NCBI RefSeq assembly: GCF_046054165.1
Contig: NZ_JBFNXK010000018.1
Location: 1-64,000 of the forward strand
From: Celerinatantimonas sp046054165
Lineage (GTDB): Bacteria; Pseudomonadota; Gammaproteobacteria; Enterobacterales; Celerinatantimonadaceae
Length of the DNA: 64,000 bases
Direction of reading: 5' to 3'
This document shows, piece after piece, positions 1 through 9,344 of this stretch. Every line of letters starts with the position of its first letter. The stretch's first letter is position 1. A program made the position numbers and the translations under genes. Under the pieces are notes generated by a model, which did not search any database, was not told the origin of the DNA, and saw nothing but the letters and a program-made list of their open reading frames with translations.

Positions 1-28
1 GACCGTTTGAGGCGGTGTGCCGTGTCAG

Positions 29-88
29 TGGTGGTGCATTATAGGGACCCCATTTTTTTGCGCAACCTTTTTTTCCCTTTTTTTTGAA
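29..88 (-). promoter_or_regulatory. rRNA operon P1-type promoter, reading out of the left edge
   Basis: Read on the minus strand, a -35 TTGCGC (60-65) lies 16 bp from a perfect -10 TATAAT (38-43). An 8-base GC-rich discriminator follows and transcription should start at the A at 29. The stretch after the -10 (GCACCACCACTGACACGG) nearly matches, from memory, the E. coli rrnB P1 discriminator and start region. The 16-bp spacer is typical of rrn P1 promoters. A-tracts at 67-88 sit where an UP element would bind the alpha-subunit C-terminal domain. The rRNA genes themselves lie outside the window, so the operon is inferred. Confidence 0.8.
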
Positions 89-330
89 TTTGGTAAATCA
101 AGCGCCTATTTATTGTTCATTAACTGTGAATTTGCTTCAATATTGTACAATACAGAGGCCGATTCCGGTATTTTGCCCTCCTGCTTAAGTTCACTATGAG
201 AAGACTCTATACAGAACGGCTATTGGGTTCTAATTTTTAACGGGATATCGGATGACTCATGGTGAGGCTTCAGTTACCATAGCCGCCCTTTTCTTGACAA
301 GTCACAATCATTCCCAGGAGTATTGCGTAA
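89..330. other. Intergenic region between the rrn promoter and rapA
   Basis: No gene is supported here. The frame at 17-199 is low-complexity and overlaps the rrn promoter. The region holds a 12-bp perfect palindrome, TATTGTACAATA (141-152), and the rapA ribosome binding site AGGAG (316-320), 10 bases before the ATG. It probably carries Fis or other activator sites for the rrn promoter and the rapA promoter, but I could not pick a convincing -35/-10 pair for rapA. Confidence 0.5.
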
Positions 331-3237
331 ATGGTGTTTTCCCTCGGTCAGCGTTGGATCAGTGATTCAGAATCAGAACTTGGTTTAGGTACTGTTGTTG
401 CTATAGAAAGTCGAATGGTAACGATATTATTCCCGGCTACCGGGGAGAATCGCCTGTATGCAATTGAGGAAGCCCCCGTCACGCGTGTCATATTCAATAT
501 AGGGGATGATATTATTCATGTTGACGACTGGCATATGACGGTCACCGACGTGAATGAGTCCGATGGACTGATTAATTATGTTGGCATCCGCCATGACACC
601 CAAGAAAAAGCGACTATAAAGGAAGTTTTTCTAAGTCATTTTTTAAAATTCAACAAACCACAGGATCGACTATTTGCCGGTCAGATTGATCGCTTTGATC
701 GGTTTGTCGTTCGCCATCAAGCTTTATGGCAACGCTATAATGCCCAATGCTCAAAGCTGCGCGGATTAATCGGTGGTAAAGTCAGCCTAATCGCTCACCA
801 ACTTTATATTGCTAAAGAAGTGGGACGTCGCTATGCCCCCCGAGTCATGCTGGCCGATGAGGTTGGTTTGGGGAAAACCATTGAAGCCGGTTTAATCATT
901 CATCAGCAACTCATTGCTGGACTTGCTCAGCGCGTTTTAATTGTGGTTCCTGAGACACTGCAACATCAGTGGCTGGTTGAAATGCTACGACGTTTTAACT
1001 TTCCTTTTAGTTTATTTGATGAAGAACGCTGTGTTGAAGCATATGCTGATTCAGATAATCCATTTGATACCGCTCAACTCGTACTGTGCAGTCTCGATTT
1101 TTTACGCAGTAAACGACGCCGCTTTGAACAAGTTTGCGAAGCACAATGGGATCTATTGGTCGTCGATGAAGCCCACCATCTACAATGGGAAGACGGTAAA
1201 CCCAGTCGCGCATTTCAGGTCGTTGAAGCACTCAGTGATGAAATCCCTGGCGTATTACTTCTGACCGCTACCCCAGATCAATTAGGTCATCACAGTCATT
1301 TTGCCCGACTGCGGTTACTCGATAAAGAACGTTTTCATGACTACGATACATTCTTGCAAGAAGAGCAACACTACCACCAGCTAGCAGAACTCGCGGCACC
1401 ATTAATCGAGCAACAGCCACTAACATCAGAACAATTGCAACAGTTAACCTCTTTGAGTGGCATTCATCTACAGGCAGAGCTATCAGCAATTAACAGCGAT
1501 AATTCAGACATCCGGCAACCGGCTCGCCAACAATTGTTTAATGAGTTGCTTGATTGTCACGGGACTGGCCGTGTCATGTTCCGGAATACACGAAATGCGG
1601 TTCCCGGGTTTAAAGCGCGCCGTCTGCACAGTTATCCACTTTCGCTCCCGGAACAATATAAAACGGCACTCAGAGTCCATCAGATGATGGGGGAAAGTCA
1701 AAATCTGGCACAACGCGCCCAGCAAGCGCTTTACCCCGAAGAACTGTATCAGTCACTCGAAGGGGGCGATAATATTCAATGGACCAAATACGATCCCCGC
1801 ATTCAATGGTTAATCGATTTTCTATTAGCCAATAAGCAAGAAAAAGTTTTAGTCATCTGCGCTAATGCCACCACCGCACTTGCGATTGAAGAAGCCGCTC
1901 GTCTAGACGAAGGGATTCGAGGCACTGTTTTTCACGAAGGGATGAGCATTCTGGAACGCGATAAAGCGGGTGCCTATTTCGCACAAGAAGAAGCTGGAGC
2001 ACAACTGATGGTTTGTTCTGAAATAGGCTCGGAAGGCCGGAACTTTCAGTTTTCCCATCATCTGGTTTTATTTGATCTGCCGATGAACCCCGATTTATTA
2101 GAGCAGCGAATTGGTCGTTTGGATCGAATTGGTCAACGCCATGAGGTTTCTATCCATATTCCTTATATTGAACATACGGCTCAGCAGCGCCTCATGAGCT
2201 GGTACCATCAGGGTTTGAATGCATTTGAATCACCCTGTGCAACCGGCAATGCCATCTATCAACAATTTGGCGATACACTGTTACAAGTCTTAGCTTCGGA
2301 TGATGACGCACTACTGGAACAATTAATTACACAAACACAGGCCGTTCATCAACAATTAACAGCCGATATGGAAGCCGGTCGAGATCGTTTATTGGAAATG
2401 AACTCCAGCGGAGGACAACAGGCACTCGATTTGGTGACAGAAATAGCCGATCAAGAAAGCGATCCTTTATTCGTCAATCAAACTCTGCGGTTATTTGATG
2501 TTTTAGGAGTGCAACAAGATGATATTGGTGAACAAGTGATACTGCTCAAAGCCACCGAGCAAATGCTGGTTCCTTCGTTACCCGGACTGTCTAGTGAAGG
2601 CCAACTCATCACCTTTGACCGAGAACGAGCACTGCATCGTGATGAAGTCGCATTATTAACAGCGGATCATCCGCTATTTAACTCGGCATTAGATGCTATT
2701 TTAAGCTCAGAAACAGGGACGACGTCTGTAGCCCTGCTGAAAAATAATGCCCTGCCCGCTGGGAGCTTTTTCCTTGAAGGAATCTTCGTTATTGAAACAT
2801 CTGCACCGCCACAATATCAGATAGGCCAATACCTCCCCGCAACCCCGGTTCGGGTCTTACTCGATAAAAATGGAAATAATCTTTCGGACAAAGTGAGTTT
2901 TGATACTTTTAATCAACAACTCAGTGCCATCAATCGACATATTGGCAGTAAGTTGGTGAATGCATCGCAAAATGCTATTCATCACCTACTCAGCCAAGCC
3001 ACAACGATGGCTAAAACATCCATCGAAGCCATCGTGGAGCATGCCAAGCAACGCGCATCTCAACATCTAGGTCAAGAATTAAGTCGCCTTGAAGCACTTA
3101 AACAACGCAATCCAGCCATTCGTGAAGATGAACTCACCTTTTGGCACACTCAGGCGGTTGAAGTACAAAGCTATCTAGAAAAAGCGCAAATAAAATTAGA
3201 TGCGCTGCGCTTTATCGTCGTTGCCCCTGCCCAATAA
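331..3237 (+). CDS. rapA: RNA polymerase-associated ATPase RapA (HepA)
   Basis: RapA is a Swi2/Snf2-type ATPase that binds RNA polymerase and promotes its recycling after transcription. At 968 aa it has the same length as the E. coli protein. An N-terminal Tudor-like region (about 1-110) precedes the helicase core, with Walker A GLGKT ending at T183, the DEAH box at 279-282 and the motif VI arginine-rich segment at 592-602. A C-terminal extension follows. The ATG has an AGGAG ribosome binding site 10 bases upstream. It is followed after 41 bp by rluA, the same neighbour as in E. coli. Its position back to back with a probable rRNA operon fits a role in heavily transcribed regions, which is inference. 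Confidence 0.97.
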   Translation: MVFSLGQRWISDSESELGLGTVVAIESRMVTILFPATGENRLYAIEEAPVTRVIFNIGDDIIHVDDWHMTVTDVNESDGLINYVGIRHDTQEKATIKEVFLSHFLKFNKPQDRLFAGQIDRFDRFVVRHQALWQRYNAQCSKLRGLIGGKVSLIAHQLYIAKEVGRRYAPRVMLADEVGLGKTIEAGLIIHQQLIAGLAQRVLIVVPETLQHQWLVEMLRRFNFPFSLFDEERCVEAYADSDNPFDTAQLVLCSLDFLRSKRRRFEQVCEAQWDLLVVDEAHHLQWEDGKPSRAFQVVEALSDEIPGVLLLTATPDQLGHHSHFARLRLLDKERFHDYDTFLQEEQHYHQLAELAAPLIEQQPLTSEQLQQLTSLSGIHLQAELSAINSDNSDIRQPARQQLFNELLDCHGTGRVMFRNTRNAVPGFKARRLHSYPLSLPEQYKTALRVHQMMGESQNLAQRAQQALYPEELYQSLEGGDNIQWTKYDPRIQWLIDFLLANKQEKVLVICANATTALAIEEAARLDEGIRGTVFHEGMSILERDKAGAYFAQEEAGAQLMVCSEIGSEGRNFQFSHHLVLFDLPMNPDLLEQRIGRLDRIGQRHEVSIHIPYIEHTAQQRLMSWYHQGLNAFESPCATGNAIYQQFGDTLLQVLASDDDALLEQLITQTQAVHQQLTADMEAGRDRLLEMNSSGGQQALDLVTEIADQESDPLFVNQTLRLFDVLGVQQDDIGEQVILLKATEQMLVPSLPGLSSEGQLITFDRERALHRDEVALLTADHPLFNSALDAILSSETGTTSVALLKNNALPAGSFFLEGIFVIETSAPPQYQIGQYLPATPVRVLLDKNGNNLSDKVSFDTFNQQLSAINRHIGSKLVNASQNAIHHLLSQATTMAKTSIEAIVEHAKQRASQHLGQELSRLEALKQRNPAIREDELTFWHTQAVEVQSYLEKAQIKLDALRFIVVAPAQ

Positions 3238-3246
3238 CAGGATCCT

Positions 3247-3267
3247 GAGCCGGCCTTAAACCGGCTC
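3247..3267 (+). other. GC-rich hairpin between rapA and rluA
   Basis: GAGCCGG (3247-3253) pairs perfectly with CCGGCTC (3261-3267) around a 7-base loop. No run of T follows, so it is not a standard intrinsic terminator. It may reduce read-through into rluA or stabilise the rapA mRNA 3' end. Confidence 0.4.
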
Positions 3268-3278
3268 ACCACTAAACT

Positions 3279-3947
3279 ATGACCGACTTTATTTATCAGC
3301 CACCTCAGCATCCTTATTTACCAATCATCTATCAAGATGATGATATTGCCGTTTTTAATAAACCCTCGGGACTACTCTCGGTTCCGGGACGAGAAAAAAT
3401 CAACCGGGATAGCCTGGCCATCCGAGCCATGCGAGTATGGCCCGATATTCGGGTTGTCCACCGGCTAGACATGGCGACGTCCGGCTTAATCGTGATGGCG
3501 ATGAATCGTGCAGCCCAAAGTCATCTCTCTCGACAGTTCCAGCAACGACAAACCCAAAAACGATATCTGGCGGAGGTCTGGGGTCTACTGTATCAAAAAC
3601 AGGGTTCGGTTGATCTGCCGCTCCGATGTGACTGGCCCAACCGCCCACGACAGATGGTCGATCACCAATTGGGTAAAAAGGCGTTAACCCACTGGCAAGT
3701 CAAACAGTATCGAGAGTTAACCACAATTGTTGAGCTCAAACCCGTCACGGGGCGCTCCCATCAATTGCGCGTACATATGCAACAGTTAGGGCACCCCATT
3801 GTCGGTGATCAAATCTATGCCCCTAAAGATGTACTGGCATACACAAATCGATTACATTTACATGCGACTGAATTGGGCTTCTATCATCCACACACCAATG
3901 AATGGCTTGCATTCAAATGTGATGCGGCATTTGCCGAAGGTGTTTAA
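3279..3947 (+). CDS. rluA: Dual-specificity pseudouridine synthase RluA
   Basis: RluA makes pseudouridine in 23S rRNA (position 746 in E. coli) and in several tRNAs (position 32). The 222-aa protein is close to the E. coli length of 219. The catalytic motif HRLD-x-x-T-S-G is present, with the aspartate at residue 64, the same position as in E. coli RluA. There is no S4 domain, which separates it from RluC/RluD. It sits directly downstream of rapA as in enteric bacteria, which supports RluA rather than another family member. Confidence 0.93.
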   Translation: MTDFIYQPPQHPYLPIIYQDDDIAVFNKPSGLLSVPGREKINRDSLAIRAMRVWPDIRVVHRLDMATSGLIVMAMNRAAQSHLSRQFQQRQTQKRYLAEVWGLLYQKQGSVDLPLRCDWPNRPRQMVDHQLGKKALTHWQVKQYRELTTIVELKPVTGRSHQLRVHMQQLGHPIVGDQIYAPKDVLAYTNRLHLHATELGFYHPHTNEWLAFKCDAAFAEGV

Positions 3948-3996
3948 TAAATTATAAAAATAGCCGACTATATAAATAAACATCTAGGGATCCTCT

Positions 3997-4773
3997 ATGC
4001 ACCGTATTTATCTGTCGGCTATTCTATTCATATTTTGCCTGAACCATCAGGCCGTAATGGCAGCCACATCCGAAGCCCATCCGTCATGGCCAGAATATAC
4101 AGGTTATCGAGCGCTGGATGTAAATGGCAAAGTTCAGGATAGTCTGTGGCAAGAAGAACGTACTCCCCAAAAAACCGGAACGATCATATTACTTCCTAAC
4201 TGGGGAGAGCGCCCAACCAATGCTGATTCAATGCAGCCATTACGTCAGACGTTACCCAACTGGGGCTGGCAAACCATCGCCATTGTCCCACCGGAGCCCC
4301 AACAACGTGCCTCCATACTCTCTGGACAAGATACTCAAGCGATCAGCACCTATCAACAACAGTTGTTGACCACACTTCAAGCGATTACTCAGGCTCAGGG
4401 TGAACCTTTCGGTTATCAGGTCGTCGTGGCGCAGGGAGTTATGGCCGCCTGGGTATTGCGGATCTACAATCAACAACAACTCCCCTTACCCAATGCTTTG
4501 GTTCTGATCAGCAGCTATTTTCCCAATCCATCCCTCAATGATCAGATTGCCCAACAGATTTCAGAATTAACCATACCGGTCTACGATATTTACTATCAAC
4601 AAAGTAATCGCTGGAGTATTCAGGGCGCCCATGCTCGACTGATCGAAACCCAGCGTCGTCAAAAAAGTGATTACCGCCAAAGTGAGATTCTAAGTGCCCC
4701 CTATCTAGAAGATTCAGGACAATTGCTAGCCAAACAACTATATGGCTGGTTTAATGCGTTAGGTTGGTATTAA
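3997..4773 (+). CDS. DUF3530 family protein, exported
   Basis: This 258-aa protein begins with a signal peptide of about 22 residues ending in Ala-Val-Met-Ala, so it is probably periplasmic or envelope-associated. The body looks like the DUF3530 family of alpha/beta-hydrolase-like proteins found in marine gammaproteobacteria. I see no clear G-x-S-x-G nucleophile elbow, so catalytic activity is doubtful. An AGGGA ribosome binding site precedes the ATG. It lies between rluA and a dehydrogenase, 15 bp upstream of the latter, and the two may be co-transcribed. The function is unknown. Confidence 0.7.
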   Translation: MHRIYLSAILFIFCLNHQAVMAATSEAHPSWPEYTGYRALDVNGKVQDSLWQEERTPQKTGTIILLPNWGERPTNADSMQPLRQTLPNWGWQTIAIVPPEPQQRASILSGQDTQAISTYQQQLLTTLQAITQAQGEPFGYQVVVAQGVMAAWVLRIYNQQQLPLPNALVLISSYFPNPSLNDQIAQQISELTIPVYDIYYQQSNRWSIQGAHARLIETQRRQKSDYRQSEILSAPYLEDSGQLLAKQLYGWFNALGWY

Positions 4774-4788
4774 TACAGGAGTGACATC

Positions 4789-5745
4789 ATGGCCACAGTG
4801 GTCTGTTTAGAAAGAGACAGTTTAGGAGCACAATTTCAATTGCCTCCGCTATCGGCTCCTCATGAATGGCGGAATTATCCCACGACTCTTCCTGAACAAA
4901 TCGTCGTTCGCTTACGCGATGCAGATATCGCCGTCGTCAATAAAATTATCTTAAATGAAAAAATATTAGCACAACTTCCAAAGTTAAAACTGATTGCAGT
5001 CTCCGCCACGGGTTTTAACAATATTGATGTTAGCGCAGCCAACCGCATGGGCATTCAAGTCTGTAATATTCAGAATTATGCGGGAATTGGCGTTGCAGAG
5101 CATATTTTTATGCTCATTTTAGCCTTAAGAAGGAACCTAATAAAATATCGCCAGAAAGTTCAAACTAATTACTGGCAACAATGTGGTCAGTTTTGCTTCA
5201 CCGATTTTCCGATCGATAATTTACATGGGCAAACATTAGGCATCATCGGGGCAGGCGATCTGGGACAGCATGTGGCCAAACTAGCCCAAGCCTTCGGGAT
5301 GAAGATCCAGTTTGCAGCCCGAGAAGGACAACCGGCTGACGGACATAAAGTGGAGTTTCAAAACGTTCTGCAAACTAGTGATATTCTTGTTGTCAGTTGC
5401 CCTCTGAACGAACAAACCCGTAATTTGATCGCCCGAGAACAATTTGCCCAAATGAAATCGAATGCATTACTCATTAATGCAGCCCGCGGAGGTATCGTCA
5501 ATGAACAAGCCTTATTGGATGCCTTAACCGAACAGCAAATTGCTGGAGCCGGATTCGATGTCAGTGACAACGAGCCACCTAAAGAAGACTCGCCTCTGAT
5601 GCAAGCGGCCCAACTAGATAATTGTATCCTGACGCCTCACATTGCCTGGGCGGCGACTGAAAGCCGTGAAACATTAATCGCCCAGCTTATCGAAAATATA
5701 CAAGGATTTTTGGACGGACATCCTCGACACATCATTACGATCTAG
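4789..5745 (+). CDS. D-2-hydroxyacid dehydrogenase (HprA-like)
   Basis: This NAD(P)H-dependent enzyme reduces 2-oxoacids such as hydroxypyruvate or glyoxylate, or oxidises D-2-hydroxyacids. It has 318 aa. The Rossmann glycine motif G-x-G-x-x-G lies at about 154-159, and the family catalytic residues are visible as Arg233, Glu262 and His284. An AGGAG site precedes the ATG. The length and motifs fit glycerate dehydrogenase/hydroxypyruvate reductase, but substrate cannot be read from sequence. It is too short for erythronate-4-phosphate dehydrogenase PdxB. The gene is inserted between rluA and djlA relative to the E. coli order. Confidence 0.85.
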   Translation: MATVVCLERDSLGAQFQLPPLSAPHEWRNYPTTLPEQIVVRLRDADIAVVNKIILNEKILAQLPKLKLIAVSATGFNNIDVSAANRMGIQVCNIQNYAGIGVAEHIFMLILALRRNLIKYRQKVQTNYWQQCGQFCFTDFPIDNLHGQTLGIIGAGDLGQHVAKLAQAFGMKIQFAAREGQPADGHKVEFQNVLQTSDILVVSCPLNEQTRNLIAREQFAQMKSNALLINAARGGIVNEQALLDALTEQQIAGAGFDVSDNEPPKEDSPLMQAAQLDNCILTPHIAWAATESRETLIAQLIENIQGFLDGHPRHIITI

Positions 5746-5787
5746 GGGCTATGACTCGTTCATCATTAGATTTTGTTCAAATTAAAC

Positions 5788-5858
5788 ACATGTTGAACAA
5801 GATGCGCTCTGTGTCACTTCATGAGTGAAACGATAAGACACAATCAAGTTCAGCATGT
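5788..5858. repeat. Nested inverted repeat between convergent genes
   Basis: An 11-bp outer arm (5788-5798) pairs with 5848-5858 with one G-U wobble. Inside it TGTGTC (810-815 of this kilobase block) pairs with GACACA (5837-5842), and an alternative small hairpin TCACT/AGTGA is at 5814-5828. It fills the gap between the convergent dehydrogenase and djlA genes. There is no flanking T-run on either side, so it is not a classical terminator. It could be a bidirectional transcription stop or a protein-binding site. Confidence 0.5.
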
Positions 5859-5884
5859 TCTATATGAAAAGAATCATGGGGCAC

Positions 5885-6721
5885 TTATCGCATCCCTCGT
5901 GCCTGCTTAATCATTTCATAGGCATGCTGAATTTCCTGTGCCTTCTGTTTAGCCACTTCTAACATTTCGGGAGGTAATCCTTTAGACATTAACTTATCTG
6001 GATGATGCTGATTCATCTGTCGGCGATATGCCTTTTTAACATCCTGATTGGATGCCGAAGCATTTATCTCCAACAGCTTATACGCATCATCTAAAGACTG
6101 ATGCGCCGAACTTGAAGATGAGTTCTGGCGTTCGCCACCTGACCAATGACTTTGTGATTGACGCTGTTGCTGAAAACGATATTCGGCCTCCCAACGCGCA
6201 ATCACCCGGTTCAGTTCTGACTGACTAAACCCAATAACAATCGCAATACGTTCCAGCATCTGCTGTTCTGCGACATCAATACGACCATCGGCAAAGACGC
6301 CATACATCTGCAACTCTAGGAACATTTGCAGTAAATCTTTACGTCCATGAACTAATGCAACCAAACGCCGTAACTCATCTTCTAAGGGATAATCCGCACG
6401 TTTTCCGTCTCGAAACGCATTCTGGGCCTGCTGTCGCGACTCCCCCTGTAACCCCATTCGATTCATCAGCTCAGAAGCGACCTGAATTTCAGATGAAGTC
6501 ACCACACCTTTGGATTTTGCGATATGCCCCATCACGGCAAAGGTCGTTAAAAAGAATTGGTGATTCCCGCCAGCAGCAGTCGAACCAAATGAACCGAAAC
6601 CGGTATTTTGTCCCAGAGCCTCGTCAATTTTATAACCAATTAATAACCCAATAATCGCGCCAAACCAGCCACCGAACATCAAACCGAGCAGGAAACCAAT
6701 GACTTTTCCCCAAATACGCAT
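5885..6721 (-). CDS. djlA: Membrane-anchored J-domain co-chaperone DjlA
   Basis: DjlA is a type III inner-membrane J-domain protein that stimulates DnaK. In E. coli it is linked to capsule regulation and envelope stress. The 278-aa protein has a glycine-rich N-terminal transmembrane segment (about 8-30), a TerB-like helical middle domain, a Ser/Gln-rich linker and a C-terminal J domain (about 210-276) containing the His-Pro-Asp motif. It is transcribed away from lptD, as in E. coli. The 285-bp divergent region upstream must carry promoters for both genes. Confidence 0.93.
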   Translation of the reverse strand: MRIWGKVIGFLLGLMFGGWFGAIIGLLIGYKIDEALGQNTGFGSFGSTAAGGNHQFFLTTFAVMGHIAKSKGVVTSSEIQVASELMNRMGLQGESRQQAQNAFRDGKRADYPLEDELRRLVALVHGRKDLLQMFLELQMYGVFADGRIDVAEQQMLERIAIVIGFSQSELNRVIARWEAEYRFQQQRQSQSHWSGGERQNSSSSSAHQSLDDAYKLLEINASASNQDVKKAYRRQMNQHHPDKLMSKGLPPEMLEVAKQKAQEIQHAYEMIKQARGMR

Positions 6722-7006
6722 TCAATTACCTTTAATTCTGTGTTTCTTGAGAGATGGGAACAGTGACCAATGGGTTATAGTGAACACCAAATGCACTTGA
6801 CTATCCCACTTAGAGTGCAACAAATTGATTTAATTCACAACTCAAGGGACCAATTTATAGAATTATTGCTATAACCCCTGATCAGAAGATAGCCGCAGGC
6901 CTGAAATTCCAGTAAGATGAGAGTTAAAGTCCACGGTGATCCTGCCTAAGCGACCCAAACCTATAGACGGCAGTATGCCCATATTGAAGAGTATGATTCA
7001 AAGGAT

Positions 7007-9298
7007 ATGATTGATCACAAGTCCCTTTTCTTATGCTGTAGCACAGTTGCACTGTCATCGTTCAGCTTTACTGTACTAGCCGCTGATTCAGCCTCAGTCC
7101 CTTTATCGGTATTAGATGCTCGATGCTATGTCAAACCCCCAGCCCCGTTGGACACCCCTCCAACGGACAATAACAAACAGATTGCAGTCCGTTCTCAGCG
7201 AGCATCCGCGAAGCGAGGAGAGTCCGCTGAATTTGAACAGCAGGTGGCTGCCGCTCAGGGGAATCGACGCTTACATTCCGATAAGGCCGTTTTCAACCAG
7301 AAAGATCAGGTTTTCACCGCTGAAGGCCATGTCAAATACCAAGACCAGATCATGAATGTGCAAAGCCATCGCATTCAAGCCAATCTGAAATCAGATGCCA
7401 CAACCATTGACGGGGCCAATTATCAATTTAACGGCCAAGCTGGGCGTGGGCAGGCTTCCAATCTGCATATGAATGCCGATCATTCAATGTCGATGAAGCA
7501 TGCTTCATATACCGCATGTCCCCCTGGGGATGAAAGCTGGCGTATATCGGCCAGTAAAATTGATATAGATAAAAATCATGACTGGGCTGTGGCACACAAT
7601 GCCATCTTCCGGGTTCATGAAGTCCCAGTATTGTATTTACCTTATTTTAGTTACCCTATTAGTGACAAACGTCAGACGGGGTTCTTATATCCCAGCGTGG
7701 GCTCTTCGTCCAATAAAGGGCTAGATATCAGTACTCCTTTTTATTGGAATATTGCCCCTAATTATGATCTGACTTTAACGCCGCGTTATATGGCCAAACG
7801 GGGACAAAAACTAAGTGGTAGTTTTCGGTATCTGGTTTTTGGACAGGAAGGCGAATTGGATTACGAAGATTTAGAAAATGATCAGCTCACCAACGAACGT
7901 CGCTATCTGTTTCACTGGCAAGACACCGGAGCCATCGGTGATCACTGGCGCATGAAAGGTGACTACACCCAAGTCAGTGATCCCAATTACTTTTCAGACG
8001 TCGGCAGTTTATATGGTCATGATGCTGACCAGTTGATCCAGCACGGTGAAGTCAACTATGAAGATCAGCACTGGAATGCCGGAATTATGGCCAATGATTA
8101 TCAGATTTTAGGCAATACCGAAGATCCGCATAAAGTTTTGCCGGAACTGCATTTCGATGGTCGCTGGGATACCGGCCTAAGCACACTACAGTTTGCGATG
8201 AAAAGCCAACTAGTTCGCTTTACTCATAAAGATCCCAGTGAATATGTCGGTCAACGCTATCACTTTGAACCCAGTCTGATCCTACCTTTACGGGTCCCTG
8301 GTGGTTTTATCACCAGTCAGGTTTCGCTGATGCAAACCTATTATAATCAGGATACCAAAGGCTACACGCAGCTGAGCGACCATATCAACCGAACCCTCCC
8401 CAAATATCGAGTATTAGCCGGTCTTAATTTTGATCGAGAGCTGACGCTATTTGGAGATGACTACCTACAAACGGTTGAGCCTCGAGTCCAATATCTCTAT
8501 ATCCCGTATAAAAAACAAGATGATATTGGTATCTATGATACCACCGCATTAGAACAAGATTATTTTGGCATGTTCCGGGATAACCGTTATGGGGGACTGG
8601 ATCGGATTGCCAATACTAGTCAGATCACGGCTGGGGCGACGACTCGTTTCTTAAATGCTCAAAATGAAGAAAAATTACGACTTTCCGTCGCTCAGATTTT
8701 TTACTTTAAGAAAAACCAAGTCAGCCTGAATAACAGCTACGATGACAATGAATTTGTGGATCAAAGTCGCTCTGCTTTAGCCGTTGAAGGTGATGTAAAT
8801 ATTTCTCATGACTGGTTCTTCCATTCCGGATTACAAGTCAGTAGTAGCGACAACCAGCTCAACAAAGCCAATGCCGCTTTAGAATGGAAGCCCGAAGAAA
8901 ATAAACTGGCCCAGTTAAATTATCGTTATGGTGAACCCAATGGAACCTTACACGATAAAATCAATCAAATAGGTATGAAAATGAGCTGGCCATTGTTGCC
9001 TGCCGTTCATGTTGTCGGTAGTTATTATCGGGATCTATATCTAAGCCGCAGTATTGAATCGCTCTTAGGGTTTCAGTACGACTCATGCTGTTGGGCATTT
9101 CAGTTATCATTCCAACGGTCAATTTCAAGACATTATGATCGTTCAGGTGATATTGAAAGCGATGGACAAGTGGATAACTCCATTAACTTCCAGTTCCTGT
9201 TAAAAGGTATTGGTGCCACTGATAACACGGCTAATTATCGTAAAATGATGGATGCTGGACGCTTCCCCTATGGGCACCCATTTTATTTAAATGATTAA
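7007..9298 (+). CDS. lptD: LPS-assembly outer membrane protein LptD
   Basis: LptD is the outer-membrane beta-barrel that, with LptE, inserts LPS into the outer leaflet. The 763-aa protein has a signal peptide of about 25 residues, an OstA/LptA-like beta-jellyroll domain (about 65-200) and a large C-terminal barrel. The four conserved cysteines are present at 40, 171, 694 and 695, so the 1-3 and 2-4 disulfide pattern known for E. coli LptD is possible. AAGGAT precedes the ATG. Its stop overlaps the longest surA frame, but the likely surA start is 46 bp downstream. The other Lpt parts in this window are lptC, lptA and lptB at 37493-39275. Confidence 0.96.
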   Translation: MIDHKSLFLCCSTVALSSFSFTVLAADSASVPLSVLDARCYVKPPAPLDTPPTDNNKQIAVRSQRASAKRGESAEFEQQVAAAQGNRRLHSDKAVFNQKDQVFTAEGHVKYQDQIMNVQSHRIQANLKSDATTIDGANYQFNGQAGRGQASNLHMNADHSMSMKHASYTACPPGDESWRISASKIDIDKNHDWAVAHNAIFRVHEVPVLYLPYFSYPISDKRQTGFLYPSVGSSSNKGLDISTPFYWNIAPNYDLTLTPRYMAKRGQKLSGSFRYLVFGQEGELDYEDLENDQLTNERRYLFHWQDTGAIGDHWRMKGDYTQVSDPNYFSDVGSLYGHDADQLIQHGEVNYEDQHWNAGIMANDYQILGNTEDPHKVLPELHFDGRWDTGLSTLQFAMKSQLVRFTHKDPSEYVGQRYHFEPSLILPLRVPGGFITSQVSLMQTYYNQDTKGYTQLSDHINRTLPKYRVLAGLNFDRELTLFGDDYLQTVEPRVQYLYIPYKKQDDIGIYDTTALEQDYFGMFRDNRYGGLDRIANTSQITAGATTRFLNAQNEEKLRLSVAQIFYFKKNQVSLNNSYDDNEFVDQSRSALAVEGDVNISHDWFFHSGLQVSSSDNQLNKANAALEWKPEENKLAQLNYRYGEPNGTLHDKINQIGMKMSWPLLPAVHVVGSYYRDLYLSRSIESLLGFQYDSCCWAFQLSFQRSISRHYDRSGDIESDGQVDNSINFQFLLKGIGATDNTANYRKMMDAGRFPYGHPFYLND

Positions 9299-9344
9299 TC
9301 GTAAGCTTTGCACCCCAGTGCAGGTAAAAACATTTAGGGATACA

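Noticed and set aside
17..199. 60-aa reading frame at the left end
   Set aside because: It lies over the rrn P1 promoter and its A/T-tracts, is dominated by Phe, Leu and Ser, and resembles no protein.
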